Source: Microbacterium sp. 1.5R
GTDB lineage: Bacteria > Actinomycetota > Actinomycetes > Actinomycetales > Microbacteriaceae
Reading direction: 5' to 3'
NCBI RefSeq assembly: GCF_001889265.1
Contig: NZ_CP018151.1
Location: 558,001-622,000, forward strand
DNA length: 64,000 nucleotides
Shown: one piece after another, positions 17,028 to 25,704 of the stretch
Position numbering within the stretch: position 1 is the first letter of the stretch
Layout of the letters: each line of letters begins with the position of its first letter
Notes under the pieces: generated by a model
Seen by the model: the letters and a program-made list of their open reading frames with translations, nothing else
The model's database searches: none
Told to the model about the DNA's origin: nothing
Translations under genes and position numbers: made by a program

Positions 17028-17100
17028 TGACCCCAACGGGATTCGAACCCGTGCTACCGCCGTGAAAGGGCGGCGTCCTAGGCCGCTAAACGATGGGGCC
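17028..17100 (-). tRNA. tRNA-Glu(TTC)
   Basis: 73 bases. The acceptor stem GGCCCCA pairs with TGGGGTC, the anticodon loop CTTTCAC gives TTC, and the T-arm is GGTTCGAATCC. CCA is not encoded. It is the first gene of the three-tRNA run, so its promoter should lie above 17100, where I cannot assign -35 and -10 boxes with confidence. Confidence 0.95.
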
Positions 17101-17311
17101 GAAGTCTGTCCCGGAGGACTTCCTTGCCGACGCTCAAGCATAAGGGAAGATCTGAGCAAAACGCGAATCGAGGGCGAGCCTGCTGTCTCCCGGGCGTGTT
17201 CAGGAGGACGATGGACTCACATCGCTGTGCCCTCTCCCGCTGTCCGCCCCCTGGTGCGGATGTGAAAGAAGTTGTTAGTGTGGCATCTGTGAAACCGGCG
17301 AAAGGGGCCGT

Positions 17312-18679
17312 GTGAACGACCATCACTCCACGTCGGATGCTGCTGCGGCGGCGTCCGACGACTGCGGCTGCGCGCCGACCCCTGCGGAGAGCCGCGCGTT
17401 CTGGAAGGACCGTTCGGTCACCCGTCGCAGCGCCCTCACGTTCGGCGCGCTCAGCGTCGTCGCCCTCAGCGCCTTCGGCGTCTCCTCAGGAGTGACCGCC
17501 GCGTACGCCGCCTCGTACCCCAGCTGGGACGACGTGCAGAACGCCATGAACAACGAGTCCGCGAAGGCAGCGGAGGTCACGCGCATCGAGGGACTCATCC
17601 AGTCGCTCAAGCAGCGGGTGGCGGATGCGCAGGCCAAGGCCGTGCTCGCGGGCGAGGAGTACAACGCCGCGCAGCTCGCCTACTTCGACGCCATCGCCGT
17701 CGCAGAGGAGCTCCAGTCGAAGGCCGACGAGCAGGCCGTCGCCGCCGATGACGCCACGAAGAAAGCCGCCCAGCTCGCGGCGCAGTTGTATCGCAACGGC
17801 GGCGACGATACCGCCCTCGAGCTGTTCTTCGCCGGCTCGGCCGACAACGCCGACCAGCTGCTCTCGCGTCTCGGCACGATGGACAAGGTCTATCAGTACA
17901 ACCAGACGGTGCACGACAACGCGGTCGCTGCCCGCAACTCGGCCCAGCAGCTCACCGATCAGGCTGTCGTCGCCCGCACGGAGCGCGATCGCCTGCAGCA
18001 GATCGCCGAGCAGAAGATGATCGAGGCTCAGGCCGCTGCGGACGCCGCTCAAGCTGCGCTCGACGAGCAGTCGGCGAACCTCGCGACGATGCAGGCACAG
18101 CTCTCAGCCCTGAAAGACGCCACGGCGACGACCGTGGCCGGGTACAAGGAGGGCGTGCGCGTCGCGGAGGAGGAGCGCAAGCGTCGCGAAGCGGCCGAGG
18201 CCGCGGCAGCCGCCGCAGGCAACGGCGGCGGAGGAGGTGGCGGCGGAGGCGTCGGCGGCTCGCCGGGTTCCGGCGGCTGGGTTCGACCGCACGGAGGACA
18301 CCGGAGCGCCGGATTCGGCCCCCGGCCCAAGCCCTGCGCAGCCTGCTCCGGCTACCACTACGGCGTCGACCTCGCGAACGGGTGCGGCGCGGCGATCTAT
18401 GCGGCGCAGTCCGGAACCGTCGACTACGCCGGTCCGCGCGGCAACTACGGCAACTACATCCGCATCCAGCACGGTGGGGGAGTCTCCTCCGGCTATGCCC
18501 ACATCAGGGACGGCGGCTTCGCCGTCCGCAGCGGGTCATGGGTCAACTCCGGTCAGGTCATCGCCTATGCGGGCAACACCGGAGCATCCGTCGGCTGCCA
18601 CCTGCACTTCGAGGTGTACATCAACGGCGCGTACACCAACCCGATCACGTTCCTCGCAGATCGCGGCGTCTCGGTCTGA
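17312..18679 (+). CDS. Secreted M23 family metallopeptidase with coiled-coil domain
   Basis: 455 residues. A Tat-like signal (SVTRRSALTF, Arg38-Arg39, then a hydrophobic run ending AYAA) leads to about 230 residues of coiled coil. A Gly-rich linker and a C-terminal LytM/M23 domain follow. The zinc ligands are visible: HxxxD at 349-353 and HxH at 430-432 (CHLHFEVYI). M23 enzymes cut peptidoglycan cross-bridges, and coiled-coil versions such as RipA or EnvC-type proteins act in cell separation. GTG 17312 has AAAGGGG six bases upstream. A strong terminator follows. A role in daughter-cell separation is inferred. Confidence 0.88.
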   Translation: MNDHHSTSDAAAAASDDCGCAPTPAESRAFWKDRSVTRRSALTFGALSVVALSAFGVSSGVTAAYAASYPSWDDVQNAMNNESAKAAEVTRIEGLIQSLKQRVADAQAKAVLAGEEYNAAQLAYFDAIAVAEELQSKADEQAVAADDATKKAAQLAAQLYRNGGDDTALELFFAGSADNADQLLSRLGTMDKVYQYNQTVHDNAVAARNSAQQLTDQAVVARTERDRLQQIAEQKMIEAQAAADAAQAALDEQSANLATMQAQLSALKDATATTVAGYKEGVRVAEEERKRREAAEAAAAAAGNGGGGGGGGGVGGSPGSGGWVRPHGGHRSAGFGPRPKPCAACSGYHYGVDLANGCGAAIYAAQSGTVDYAGPRGNYGNYIRIQHGGGVSSGYAHIRDGGFAVRSGSWVNSGQVIAYAGNTGASVGCHLHFEVYINGAYTNPITFLADRGVSV

Positions 18680-18690
18680 GAACGACCACG

Positions 18691-18735
18691 ACGAGAAGAC
18701 CCCCGGCCGCTGAGCGGAACCGGGGGTCTTCTCGT
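18691..18735. terminator. Strong bidirectional hairpin terminator
   Basis: A perfect 16-bp stem (18691-18706 with 18720-18735) around a 13-base loop. It ends the M23 peptidase transcript 11 bases after its stop and, in the other direction, the ppa transcript (stop at 18748). Confidence 0.9.
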
Positions 18736-18747
18736 CGGAGCCTGGGG

Positions 18748-19239
18748 TCAGTGACCCTGCTCGCCGAAGCGGACGATCGCCTCGTCGAGGATGCGCTGCG
18801 CCTCTGCGGCGTCGCCCCATGCGTCGACCTTGACCCACTTGTTGGGCTCGAGGTCCTTGTAGTGCTCGAAGAAGTGCTCGATCTCCTTCTTGGTGTACTC
18901 GGCGACGTCGCCGATGTCCTGGATGTGGGCCCAACGGGGGTCCTTCGACAGCACGGCGACGAGCTTGTCGTCTCCGCCGGCCTCGTCGCTCATCTTGAGC
19001 ACGGCGACCGGGCGCACCTCGACGACGACGCCGGGGTAGATGGCGTGGTCGAGGAGCACGAGAACGTCGAGCGGGTCGCCGTCCTCGCCGAGGGTGTTGT
19101 CGAAGTAGCCGTAGTCGGCGGGGTACCCGAAGGTCGTGTAGAGCACGCGGTCGAGGTGCACTCGTCCGGTCTCGTGGTCGACCTCGTACTTCACGCGGCT
19201 GCCGCGCGGGATCTCGATGACGGCGTCGTGTGCGCCCAT
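18748..19239 (-). CDS. ppa: Inorganic pyrophosphatase (family I)
   Basis: 163 residues, the expected length for a family I soluble pyrophosphatase that hydrolyses PPi to two phosphates and pulls biosynthetic reactions forward. VIEIPRGSRVKYEVDHETG, FGYPADYGYFDNTLGEDG and the active-site signature DGDPLDVLVL are intact, with the Asp residues that bind Mg. ATG 19239 has GAGGAG upstream at normal spacing; a longer frame exists upstream but is not supported. Transcribed alone. Confidence 0.96.
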   Translation of the reverse strand: MGAHDAVIEIPRGSRVKYEVDHETGRVHLDRVLYTTFGYPADYGYFDNTLGEDGDPLDVLVLLDHAIYPGVVVEVRPVAVLKMSDEAGGDDKLVAVLSKDPRWAHIQDIGDVAEYTKKEIEHFFEHYKDLEPNKWVKVDAWGDAAEAQRILDEAIVRFGEQGH

Positions 19240-19307
19240 GCGTGTGCTCCTCAGAAATGACGGTTGGATGCCGCGCACTAGCCTAGCCGGGCCGTCGACG
19301 GGTGCTG

Positions 19308-20240
19308 TCAGCGTTCGGCGGCCGGGGCGATGCCGAGCAGTGCATCCTGGACGGCCGCCGTGCGGTCGCGGATGGCGGCAGCCACCGCGGCGACCGCGGG
19401 CTGGCGCAGCGAGTCCGGACGCAGCACCATCCAGTAGGGCAGGCGCTCGGCGAAGTCGTCGGCGAGGAGCCGCACCAGATCGGCGTGGCCGTCGGCCAGG
19501 AAGCACGGAAGGAAGCCGATCCCCGCGCCGGCGCGTGTGGCCTCGACATGGACGAAGACGTTGGTCGAGCTGAGCGAATCCGGCATCCCCGGCACGAGTC
19601 GTCGAGGAGCATCCAGATCGTCGACCTGGAGCATCGAATCGACGAAGTAGACCAGCGGATGCCTGCTCAGCTCATGGGAATCGGCGGGCGTCCCGTGCTC
19701 GTCCAGGTACCCGTGCGACGCGTACATGCCCAAGGTGTAGAAGCCGAGTCGGATGGCCTCGGCGCGGTGCACCTGCGGTTCTCCGACCACCACTTCCAAG
19801 TCCAGCCCGGAACGGTACTGCAGAGCCCGCCGGGTGACGTTGACGATCTCGACGCTGAGTCTCGGATACTTTCGCCGCAGCTGCGCGACCGCGGGCGCGA
19901 TGACGAACGCACTGAACCCGTCGGTGGCGGAGATCCGCACGACCCCGGCTATCTGATCGGACTCGGCTTCTCCTTCATGGATCGTCGCCACCGCCGTCTC
20001 CACGTCCTCGGCAGCGCGCACCGCCCGACGCCCGAGGTCTGTCAACTCCCACCCTCCCGAGCTGCGGGCGAGGACCCGCCCGCCGAGGACTCTCTCCAAT
20101 GCGGCGATGCGTCGCGAGACTGTCGTGTGATTCAGCCCCAGGCTCTGGCCGGCAGTAGTGAAGCGACCGGTGCGCGACACGGCGAGAAGGATGAGGAGAT
20201 CGTCGGCGTGCGGCTCGGAGGTGCTCGGGGAAGATGTCAC
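19308..20240 (-). CDS. LysR family transcriptional regulator
   Basis: 310 residues. The N-terminal winged helix (DDLLILLAVSRTGRFTTAGQ, then SLGLNHTTVSRRIAALERVL) is LysR-type, followed by the two-lobed effector domain. GTG 20240 is chosen because the HTH begins a dozen residues later; the open frame runs far upstream through the antisense of the transporter and is not coding. It diverges from the MHS transporter gene across 150 bases. In the LysR family that layout usually means the regulator controls the neighbour. GTGCAC occurs at 20251 and 20298 between them. Confidence 0.88.
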   Translation of the reverse strand: MTSSPSTSEPHADDLLILLAVSRTGRFTTAGQSLGLNHTTVSRRIAALERVLGGRVLARSSGGWELTDLGRRAVRAAEDVETAVATIHEGEAESDQIAGVVRISATDGFSAFVIAPAVAQLRRKYPRLSVEIVNVTRRALQYRSGLDLEVVVGEPQVHRAEAIRLGFYTLGMYASHGYLDEHGTPADSHELSRHPLVYFVDSMLQVDDLDAPRRLVPGMPDSLSSTNVFVHVEATRAGAGIGFLPCFLADGHADLVRLLADDFAERLPYWMVLRPDSLRQPAVAAVAAAIRDRTAAVQDALLGIAPAAER

Positions 20241-20390
20241 ATCTGCAATTGTGCACTCCGTCTCTGCTCGACTGGTCATTGGCGCACAGAGCCGGGCGTG
20301 CACATACTGGCGAGGGCCGCCCGCAGACGGGATACCGGCCCGCCAGGCAGCTGTCGACGAGGACGCTGCAGAACACGAAGGAGTGCATTC

Positions 20391-21770
20391 ATGGGCGTCG
20401 AGCAACCGGTCGACTCGCAGGTCGAGACCCGAACATCCGGGCTGAAGAAGATCGTGGCCGCCTCGATGGTGGGCACGGTGGTGGAGTGGTACGAGTTCTT
20501 CCTCTACGCCACCGCCGCATCGCTCGTCTTCGGCACCTTCTTCTTCCCCAACGCCGGCACCGAGCTCGACGGCATCATCGCCGCATTCCTGACCTACGCG
20601 GTCGGATTCATCGCCCGTCCGCTCGGCGGCATCGTGTTCGGCCAGATCGGCGACAAGCTCGGCCGCAAGCACACCCTGCAGATCACCATCATCCTCGTCG
20701 GGGTCGCGACCTTCCTGATGGGGTGCCTGCCCGGCTTCGATTCGATCGGCTACTGGGCGCCGGCGCTGCTCGTGCTCCTGCGATTCATCCAGGGGTTCGC
20801 CGTCGGCGGTGAATGGGGCGGTGCCGTGCTGCTGGTCGCCGAGCAGAGCCCCGACAGGTCTCGCGCGTTCTGGTCGAGCTGGCCCCAGGCCGCCGTCCCG
20901 GTGGGCAACCTGCTGGCGACCCTGGTGCTGCTCGGCATGTCCTGGGCGCTTCCCGCCGACCAGTTCCTGAGCTGGGGATGGCGCGTGGCGTTCTGGGTCT
21001 CGGCGATCGTCGTCGTCATCGGCTATTACATCCGCCGGCACGTCAGCGAGGCGCCCATCTTCCTCGAGGCCCGCGCACAGGTCGAGGCTGACAAGGCCGT
21101 GAGCTACGGAGTGCTCGAGGTCGTGCGCAAGTACCCGCGGGGCATCTTCGGAGCCATGGGCCTGCGCTTCGCGGAGAACATCCTGTACTACATCATCGTC
21201 TCGTTCACGATCGTGTACCTGAAGACGGTGCACGCCTACGACACGAGTCAGCTGCTGCTGGCGCTTCTGGTCGCGCACGCCATCCACTTCGTCGTGATCC
21301 CGCAGGTCGGCCGGCTCTCGGACGCCTGGGGACGCAAGCCCGTCTACCTCGCCGGCGCGGTGCTCGGAGCCAGCTGGGCGTTCTTCGCATTCCCGATGTT
21401 CGACACCCAGAACCCGTTCGTGATCATCGCGGCGGTCACGATCGGTCTGTGCTTCCACGCGCTCATGTATGCGGGGCAGCCGGCGATCATGGCCGAGATG
21501 TTCCCGACCCGCATGCGCTATTCCGGCGTCTCCCTGGGGTACCAGGTCACCTCGATCGTCGCGGGCTCGCTCGCGCCGATCATCGCCACGGCCCTGCTGC
21601 AGGACTTCGGCTCGTGGCTGCCGGTGGCGATCTACGTCGCGGCAGCTTGCGCCGTCACCGCGGTCGCGGTGGTCACCCTCAAGGAGACCCGCGGGGTGTC
21701 CCTGCACGACATCGATGACGCGGATGCACGCAAGCACGGGCTGAACACTCCCCGGGTGAGCGCGGCATGA
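20391..21770 (+). CDS. MFS transporter, metabolite:H+ symporter (MHS) family
   Basis: 459 residues with 12 predicted membrane helices. The N-terminus GTVVEWYEFFLYATAASLVF and the loop QIGDKLGRKHTLQITIILVG are diagnostic of the MHS subfamily (ShiA, ProP, KgtP, CitA relatives), which import organic acids or betaines with protons. The loop LSDAWGRKPVYLAGAVLG repeats the MFS motif in the second half. GAAGGAG stands ten bases before ATG 20391. It overlaps the short-chain dehydrogenase gene by ATGA, so the dehydrogenase probably acts on the imported compound, possibly a hydroxy acid such as 3-hydroxybutyrate. Confidence 0.9.
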   Translation: MGVEQPVDSQVETRTSGLKKIVAASMVGTVVEWYEFFLYATAASLVFGTFFFPNAGTELDGIIAAFLTYAVGFIARPLGGIVFGQIGDKLGRKHTLQITIILVGVATFLMGCLPGFDSIGYWAPALLVLLRFIQGFAVGGEWGGAVLLVAEQSPDRSRAFWSSWPQAAVPVGNLLATLVLLGMSWALPADQFLSWGWRVAFWVSAIVVVIGYYIRRHVSEAPIFLEARAQVEADKAVSYGVLEVVRKYPRGIFGAMGLRFAENILYYIIVSFTIVYLKTVHAYDTSQLLLALLVAHAIHFVVIPQVGRLSDAWGRKPVYLAGAVLGASWAFFAFPMFDTQNPFVIIAAVTIGLCFHALMYAGQPAIMAEMFPTRMRYSGVSLGYQVTSIVAGSLAPIIATALLQDFGSWLPVAIYVAAACAVTAVAVVTLKETRGVSLHDIDDADARKHGLNTPRVSAA

Positions 21771-22564
21771 CCGAGCGAAGCATCGAGAGGCCGGGTGCGG
21801 CCGGTCTGTCGCTGAGCGGCCGCCGAGCCCTGGTGACGGGAGGCGCCAGCGGGATCGGCCTGGCGGTCGTGCGAGCATTGGCCGCGCGTGGCGCTCATGT
21901 CGTGGTCGCAGACAAGGATCGCGCGCAGTGCGAGGCCGCCGCGGCCGAGGTCGGAGGCTCGAGCTGGGTGGTCGATCTGCTGGAGCCGGCCGCCGTCACC
22001 GACGACCGGCTGGTCGACGTGCTGGCCGGTGTCGACATCCTGGTGAACAACGCCGGGATCCAGCACATCAGCCCGATCCAGGATTTCGATCCCGAGGACT
22101 TCCGACGGATCGTGACCCTCATGTTGGAGGTTCCGTTCCTGCTGATCCGCGCGGCTCTGCCGGAGATGTACGCGAACGGGTTCGGCCGGATCGTGAACGT
22201 CTCATCGGTGCACGGACTGCGCGCATCGCCCTACAAGTCCGCCTACGTCGCGGCCAAGCACGGGCTGGAGGGACTGTCGAAGGCCACCGCGCTCGAAGGA
22301 GGGGAGCACGGCGTCACCAGCAACTGCGTCAACCCCGGCTACGTGCGCACGGCGCTGGTCGAGAAGCAGCTGTCCGACCAGGCGCGCGTGCACGGCATCC
22401 CTGAAGCCGAGGTGCTGGCGAAGATCATGCTGACCGAAAGCGCGATCAAGCGCCTGATCGAGCCCGACGAGGTGGCATCGCTGGTCGCCTGGCTGGCGAG
22501 CGACGAGGCGTCGATGGTCACCGGGGCGAGCTATGCGATGGACGGCGGCTGGTCGGCGCGATGA
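21767..22564 (+). CDS. Short-chain dehydrogenase, 3-hydroxybutyrate dehydrogenase-like
   Basis: 265 residues. The NAD-binding motif TGGASGIG (residues about 25-32), NNAGIQH, catalytic Ser-Tyr-Lys (VSSVHG and YVAAKHG) and the C-terminal AMDGGWSA are all present. The combination NNAGIQHISPIQDF with VNPGYVRTALVEKQ resembles 3-hydroxybutyrate dehydrogenases, which oxidise 3-hydroxybutyrate to acetoacetate with NAD. It is translationally coupled to the MHS transporter. Its last 34 bases overlap the convergent membrane protein gene. Substrate assignment is moderate. Confidence 0.78.
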   Translation: MTERSIERPGAAGLSLSGRRALVTGGASGIGLAVVRALAARGAHVVVADKDRAQCEAAAAEVGGSSWVVDLLEPAAVTDDRLVDVLAGVDILVNNAGIQHISPIQDFDPEDFRRIVTLMLEVPFLLIRAALPEMYANGFGRIVNVSSVHGLRASPYKSAYVAAKHGLEGLSKATALEGGEHGVTSNCVNPGYVRTALVEKQLSDQARVHGIPEAEVLAKIMLTESAIKRLIEPDEVASLVAWLASDEASMVTGASYAMDGGWSAR

Positions 22565-23187
22565 GGAACGATCCGCGTCCAGAGCCGATCCAGGAGCGAT
22601 GACAGAGGTCCGGTGAGCCAGAGCAGCAGCAGGGCGAGGTACCCCACCCCTCCGAGGCTGATCGCCAGCAGCATCGCCACCGCCGAGAGCAGGATCGAGG
22701 CGATGTCGGCGGCGGCACCGTGACGGATGCGGGAGGGCGACGTCTTCGTCAGGTCAGGGTGCCGCAGCAGATAGATGCGCGCGCCGAGCGTGGTGATCTG
22801 CGTGGCGATGAGCGTGCCGATGTAGAGGACCACCTGCAGCGGGTCGGTGTCCATTTGACCGAGCATCGCCGTAGGCACCGGCAGCCAGACGATCGTCGCC
22901 ATCCAGGCCACGTTGAGCCAGAGAAGCGGTCTCGTGATCCGCGTGACCTCGTCGTACTGTCGGTGGTGCCCCATCCAGAAATTGGCGATGAGGACGAAAC
23001 TCAGCCCGAAGCTCAGCAGCTGTCCTGCATGCTCCTGCAAGAACTCGGCGGTGCCCAGACCTCCGGCGGCGGCCTCGGACACGGACTCCATCAGCGGCAG
23101 GATCAGCAGCGTCATCGCGATGGCGACGACCGCGTCGACGAACGCCTTGAATCGTTCGGTCCTGAACCGCAGCACGTGATCCGTCAC
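22531..23187 (-). CDS. TMEM175-like (DUF1211) membrane protein, putative K+ channel
   Basis: 218 residues and about six membrane helices. RTERFKAFVDAVVAIAMTLL in helix 1 is the family signature (RF..F.DAV.AI..TLL), which in bacterial TMEM175 channels lines the potassium pore. NFWMGHHRQY in the helix 3-4 region is also typical. GTG 23187 follows TAGCCT by six bases on the minus strand (leaderless). It overlaps the convergent dehydrogenase gene. Channel activity is inferred from the family. Confidence 0.82.
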   Translation of the reverse strand: MTDHVLRFRTERFKAFVDAVVAIAMTLLILPLMESVSEAAAGGLGTAEFLQEHAGQLLSFGLSFVLIANFWMGHHRQYDEVTRITRPLLWLNVAWMATIVWLPVPTAMLGQMDTDPLQVVLYIGTLIATQITTLGARIYLLRHPDLTKTSPSRIRHGAAADIASILLSAVAMLLAISLGGVGYLALLLLWLTGPLSSLLDRLWTRIVPHRADQPPSIA

Positions 23188-23264
23188 GGCGCCAGGCTAG
23201 AGCGCGATGCCCGTCGAGCGCGAGCGCTGTGCGGTGATCCGTCCCCGTGATCTACCGTTGGTCT

Positions 23265-24251
23265 GTGCCGTCGCTCTCTCCCGTCATCGCCGAGATCCGC
23301 CTCGCCGTGCGCACCGCGCTCGCCGATCTGCCCAAGGGGTCGACAGTCGTCGTCGCTCTCTCCGGGGGAGCGGACTCCCTCGCGCTCGCCGCGGCGACCG
23401 CTTTCGAGGCGCCCAAGCTCGGGCTTCGGGTGGGCACGCTCACCGTCGACCATGGGCTGCAGAACGGGTCGGATGCCGTCGCCGCGCGCGCTGCGAGAGC
23501 GGCGGCCGCGCTGGGGCTCGATGCGCTGGTCGTGCGCGTGGAGGTCGGCGCTGACGGAGGCCCTGAGGCAGCGGCGCGCGACGCGCGGTACCGGGTGCTG
23601 AAGGACGCCGCGACGGATGCCGGTGCGGCGGCCGTGATCCTCGGGCATACGCTCGACGACCAGGCCGAGACGGTGCTGCTCGGTCTCGCACGCGGATCCG
23701 GCGCCGCGAGCCTGCAGGGGATGGCTCCCGTGCGAGAGGACGATGACGGACTGCGCTGGGTGCGCCCGATGCTCGGGGTGCGGCGCGAGACCACACGAGC
23801 GTTCTGCGCGGAATCCGATCTCGAGGTCTGGGACGACCCGCACAACACAGAGGATCGGTTCGCCCGGGTGCGGGTGCGCGACCGGGTCCTTCCGGTGCTC
23901 GAGACCGAGCTCGGCCCCGGCATCGCCGAGGCGCTCGCGCGCACCGCCGAGCAGCTGCGCGAAGACGCCGAGGCGTTCGACGAGATGATCCACGAGACGA
24001 TCGAGGACATCGTCGAGCACGCCGAGGCGGGGATCTCCGTGAGCGTCGCCGCACTCGCCGCGAACCCCGCCGCTCTCCGCAACCGCATCATCCGACTCGT
24101 GGTCGACAGCGAGTTCGGCGTGAGCCTGACCCGATCGCAGACCCTCGAGGTCGCTCGTCTGGCGATCGACTGGTCGGGTCAGGGGCCCATCGATCTGCCG
24201 GGGTGCTCGGCGGCTCGAGCGGGCGGTCGCATCGTGTTCACCGCGCGCTGA
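23265..24251 (+). CDS. tilS: tRNA(Ile)-lysidine synthetase
   Basis: 328 residues. TilS attaches lysine to C34 of the tRNA-Ile with CAU anticodon so that it reads AUA. The PP-loop SGGADSLAL (about residues 33-41), TVDHGLQ, LGHTLDDQAETVLLGLARGS and the WDDPHNTEDRFARVRVR segment identify the family. GTG 23265 is preferred because a TACCGT box lies exactly six bases upstream; GTG 23247 in the same frame is an alternative. In many actinobacteria tilS precedes hpt and ftsH, as here, but a DUF937 gene on the other strand has been placed between. Confidence 0.93.
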   Translation: MPSLSPVIAEIRLAVRTALADLPKGSTVVVALSGGADSLALAAATAFEAPKLGLRVGTLTVDHGLQNGSDAVAARAARAAAALGLDALVVRVEVGADGGPEAAARDARYRVLKDAATDAGAAAVILGHTLDDQAETVLLGLARGSGAASLQGMAPVREDDDGLRWVRPMLGVRRETTRAFCAESDLEVWDDPHNTEDRFARVRVRDRVLPVLETELGPGIAEALARTAEQLREDAEAFDEMIHETIEDIVEHAEAGISVSVAALAANPAALRNRIIRLVVDSEFGVSLTRSQTLEVARLAIDWSGQGPIDLPGCSAARAGGRIVFTAR

Positions 24252-24346
24252 GCTGCGGCATCCCACTCCTCGCGGAGACGGAGAACTCCCGCGGTCGCCT
24301 CCTCAGGAGGGGGCCGCAGGGGTGTCGTCCGGCAGGCTGGCGGGGG

Positions 24347-24934
24347 CTACTTCTTTCCGCCCAGCAGGCCGCCGAGGATGTCTCCGATTCCGCCGCCGCC
24401 CGACGAGCTTCCGCCGCCGAGGATGCCGCCGAGGATGTCTCCGATTCCGCCGCCGCCCGTGGAGCCGCCGCCGAGGATGCCGCCGATGACGTCACCGATT
24501 CCGCCGCCGCCCGACTGCGACTCTGCAGGCGCGGACTTCGCGGACTTGTCCTTGGTGGCGTTGGCGATCAGGCCCATCACGATCGGAGCGAGGATCGGAA
24601 GGAGCTTGCCGAAGTCGATGCCGGCGGTCTCCTTCGACTCGGTGAGCTTCTGTGTGACCTTCTGCTCGTCGTCGCCGAGGATGTGCGAGACGATCTTGCC
24701 GCCGTCGGTCTGATCGATGTCGTCGACCTTCGCCGCACCGGTCCGTCCCTCGTGGCGCTTGAGCGCGTTCTCGATCGCGGAGGAGCCCTCAGCGGTCGAG
24801 GCGTTCTTGGCGAGGCCGCCGAGCAGCACCGCTCCGCCCTGTTCGACCGCCTCCTTGGCGACGTCGGGGGAGACTCCGAGCTTCGCGGCGATGTCGTCGA
24901 TCGGGACCTGCTTCAGGATGTCGTCGAGAGCCAT
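24347..24934 (-). CDS. DUF937 family protein with Gly-rich repeats
   Basis: 195 residues. The first 130 form the helical DUF937 domain (LDDILKQVPIDDIAAKLGVS at the N-terminus, then LLGGLAKNA and LPILAPIVMGLIANATKD). The last 60 residues are three repeats of a GGGGIGDILGGILGGG unit ending LLGGKK. DUF937 proteins are widespread and uncharacterised; the YidB type relates to envelope stress. GGAAGGA precedes ATG 24934. The repeats are also visible as DNA repeats. The gene sits between tilS and hpt in the opposite orientation. Confidence 0.82.
   Translation of the reverse strand: MALDDILKQVPIDDIAAKLGVSPDVAKEAVEQGGAVLLGGLAKNASTAEGSSAIENALKRHEGRTGAAKVDDIDQTDGGKIVSHILGDDEQKVTQKLTESKETAGIDFGKLLPILAPIVMGLIANATKDKSAKSAPAESQSGGGGIGDVIGGILGGGSTGGGGIGDILGGILGGGSSSGGGGIGDILGGLLGGKK
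24365..24512. repeat. Three imperfect tandem repeats encoding the Gly-rich tail
   Basis: The block GCCGAGGATGTCTCCGATTC with flanking CCGCCG runs occurs near 24371 and 24428, and a diverged copy (GCCGATGACGTCACCGATTC) near 24482. The period is about 54-57 bases. They lie inside the DUF937 gene and keep its frame. Confidence 0.7.
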
Positions 24935-25071
24935 GGGTGAATCCTTCCGTCCGGGGCGTCCGCCCGTCACACCGTCAGAGTAGTGGGGATGCCGGCGCGC
25001 ATCCGGAATTCTGGTCGACGATCTGCGGATGCTGTGCAGGACCATGGTGATGCGTCGCCTAAAATCGATCC

Positions 25072-25623
25072 ATGCGCGCCGCGGAGATCCAGGACGACCT
25101 TGCTCAGATCCTCGTCACAGAGGAGGAGATCATCGCGAAGCTCGATGAGCTCGCGGCCCAGGTGGCGATCGATTACGAGGGCAAGGAGATCATCCTCGTC
25201 GGCGTGCTCAAGGGCGCGGTCATGGTCATGGCCGACTTCGCCCGCGCACTTCCGTTCCACGCTCCGATGGACTGGATGGCCGTCTCGAGCTACGGTGCGA
25301 GCACCAAGTCGAGTGGTGTCGTGCAGATTCGCAAGGACCTCGACACCGACCTGAACGGCAAGCACGTGCTGATCGTCGAGGACATCATCGACTCGGGTCT
25401 GACCCTCAGCTGGCTGCTCGAGAACTTCGAGTCGCGCGGCGCGGAGTCCATCGAGGTGCTCGCCCTCCTCCGCAAGCCCGAGGCCGCGAAGGTGGTCATC
25501 GACTGCAAGTACGTCGGCTTCGACATCCCGACCGACTTCGTGGTCGGCTACGGCCTCGACTACGACGAGCGCTACCGCAACCTGCGCGATGTGGCCGTGC
25601 TGGCCCCGCACGTCTACAGCTGA
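25072..25623 (+). CDS. hpt: Hypoxanthine phosphoribosyltransferase
   Basis: 183 residues, standard length. It salvages hypoxanthine and guanine with PRPP to give IMP and GMP. The PRPP-binding loop VLIVEDIIDSGLTL, the flexible-loop SSYG motif and the C-terminal VVGYGLDYDERYRNL are intact. TAAAAT at 25060-25065 lies exactly six bases before ATG 25072, a textbook leaderless promoter. It is followed by ftsH in the order common to Gram-positive bacteria, with an 81-base gap. Confidence 0.96.
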   Translation: MRAAEIQDDLAQILVTEEEIIAKLDELAAQVAIDYEGKEIILVGVLKGAVMVMADFARALPFHAPMDWMAVSSYGASTKSSGVVQIRKDLDTDLNGKHVLIVEDIIDSGLTLSWLLENFESRGAESIEVLALLRKPEAAKVVIDCKYVGFDIPTDFVVGYGLDYDERYRNLRDVAVLAPHVYS

Positions 25624-25704
25624 GCGGACGCTCCGGCGCACCCGCTACGCCGTGGGTGAACGCACAGCGGCCACCTAGGGCGCGCGCGATACGCTGATCC
25701 GACC

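Noticed and set aside
16782..17100. tRNA cluster as a genomic island attachment site
   Set aside because: No integrase, no duplicated tRNA 3' end and no change in gene type or base composition beside it.
19302..20390. Long plus-strand open frame running into the MHS transporter
   Set aside because: It is antisense to the LysR gene; the transporter begins at 20391 with a clear ribosome binding site and family N-terminus.
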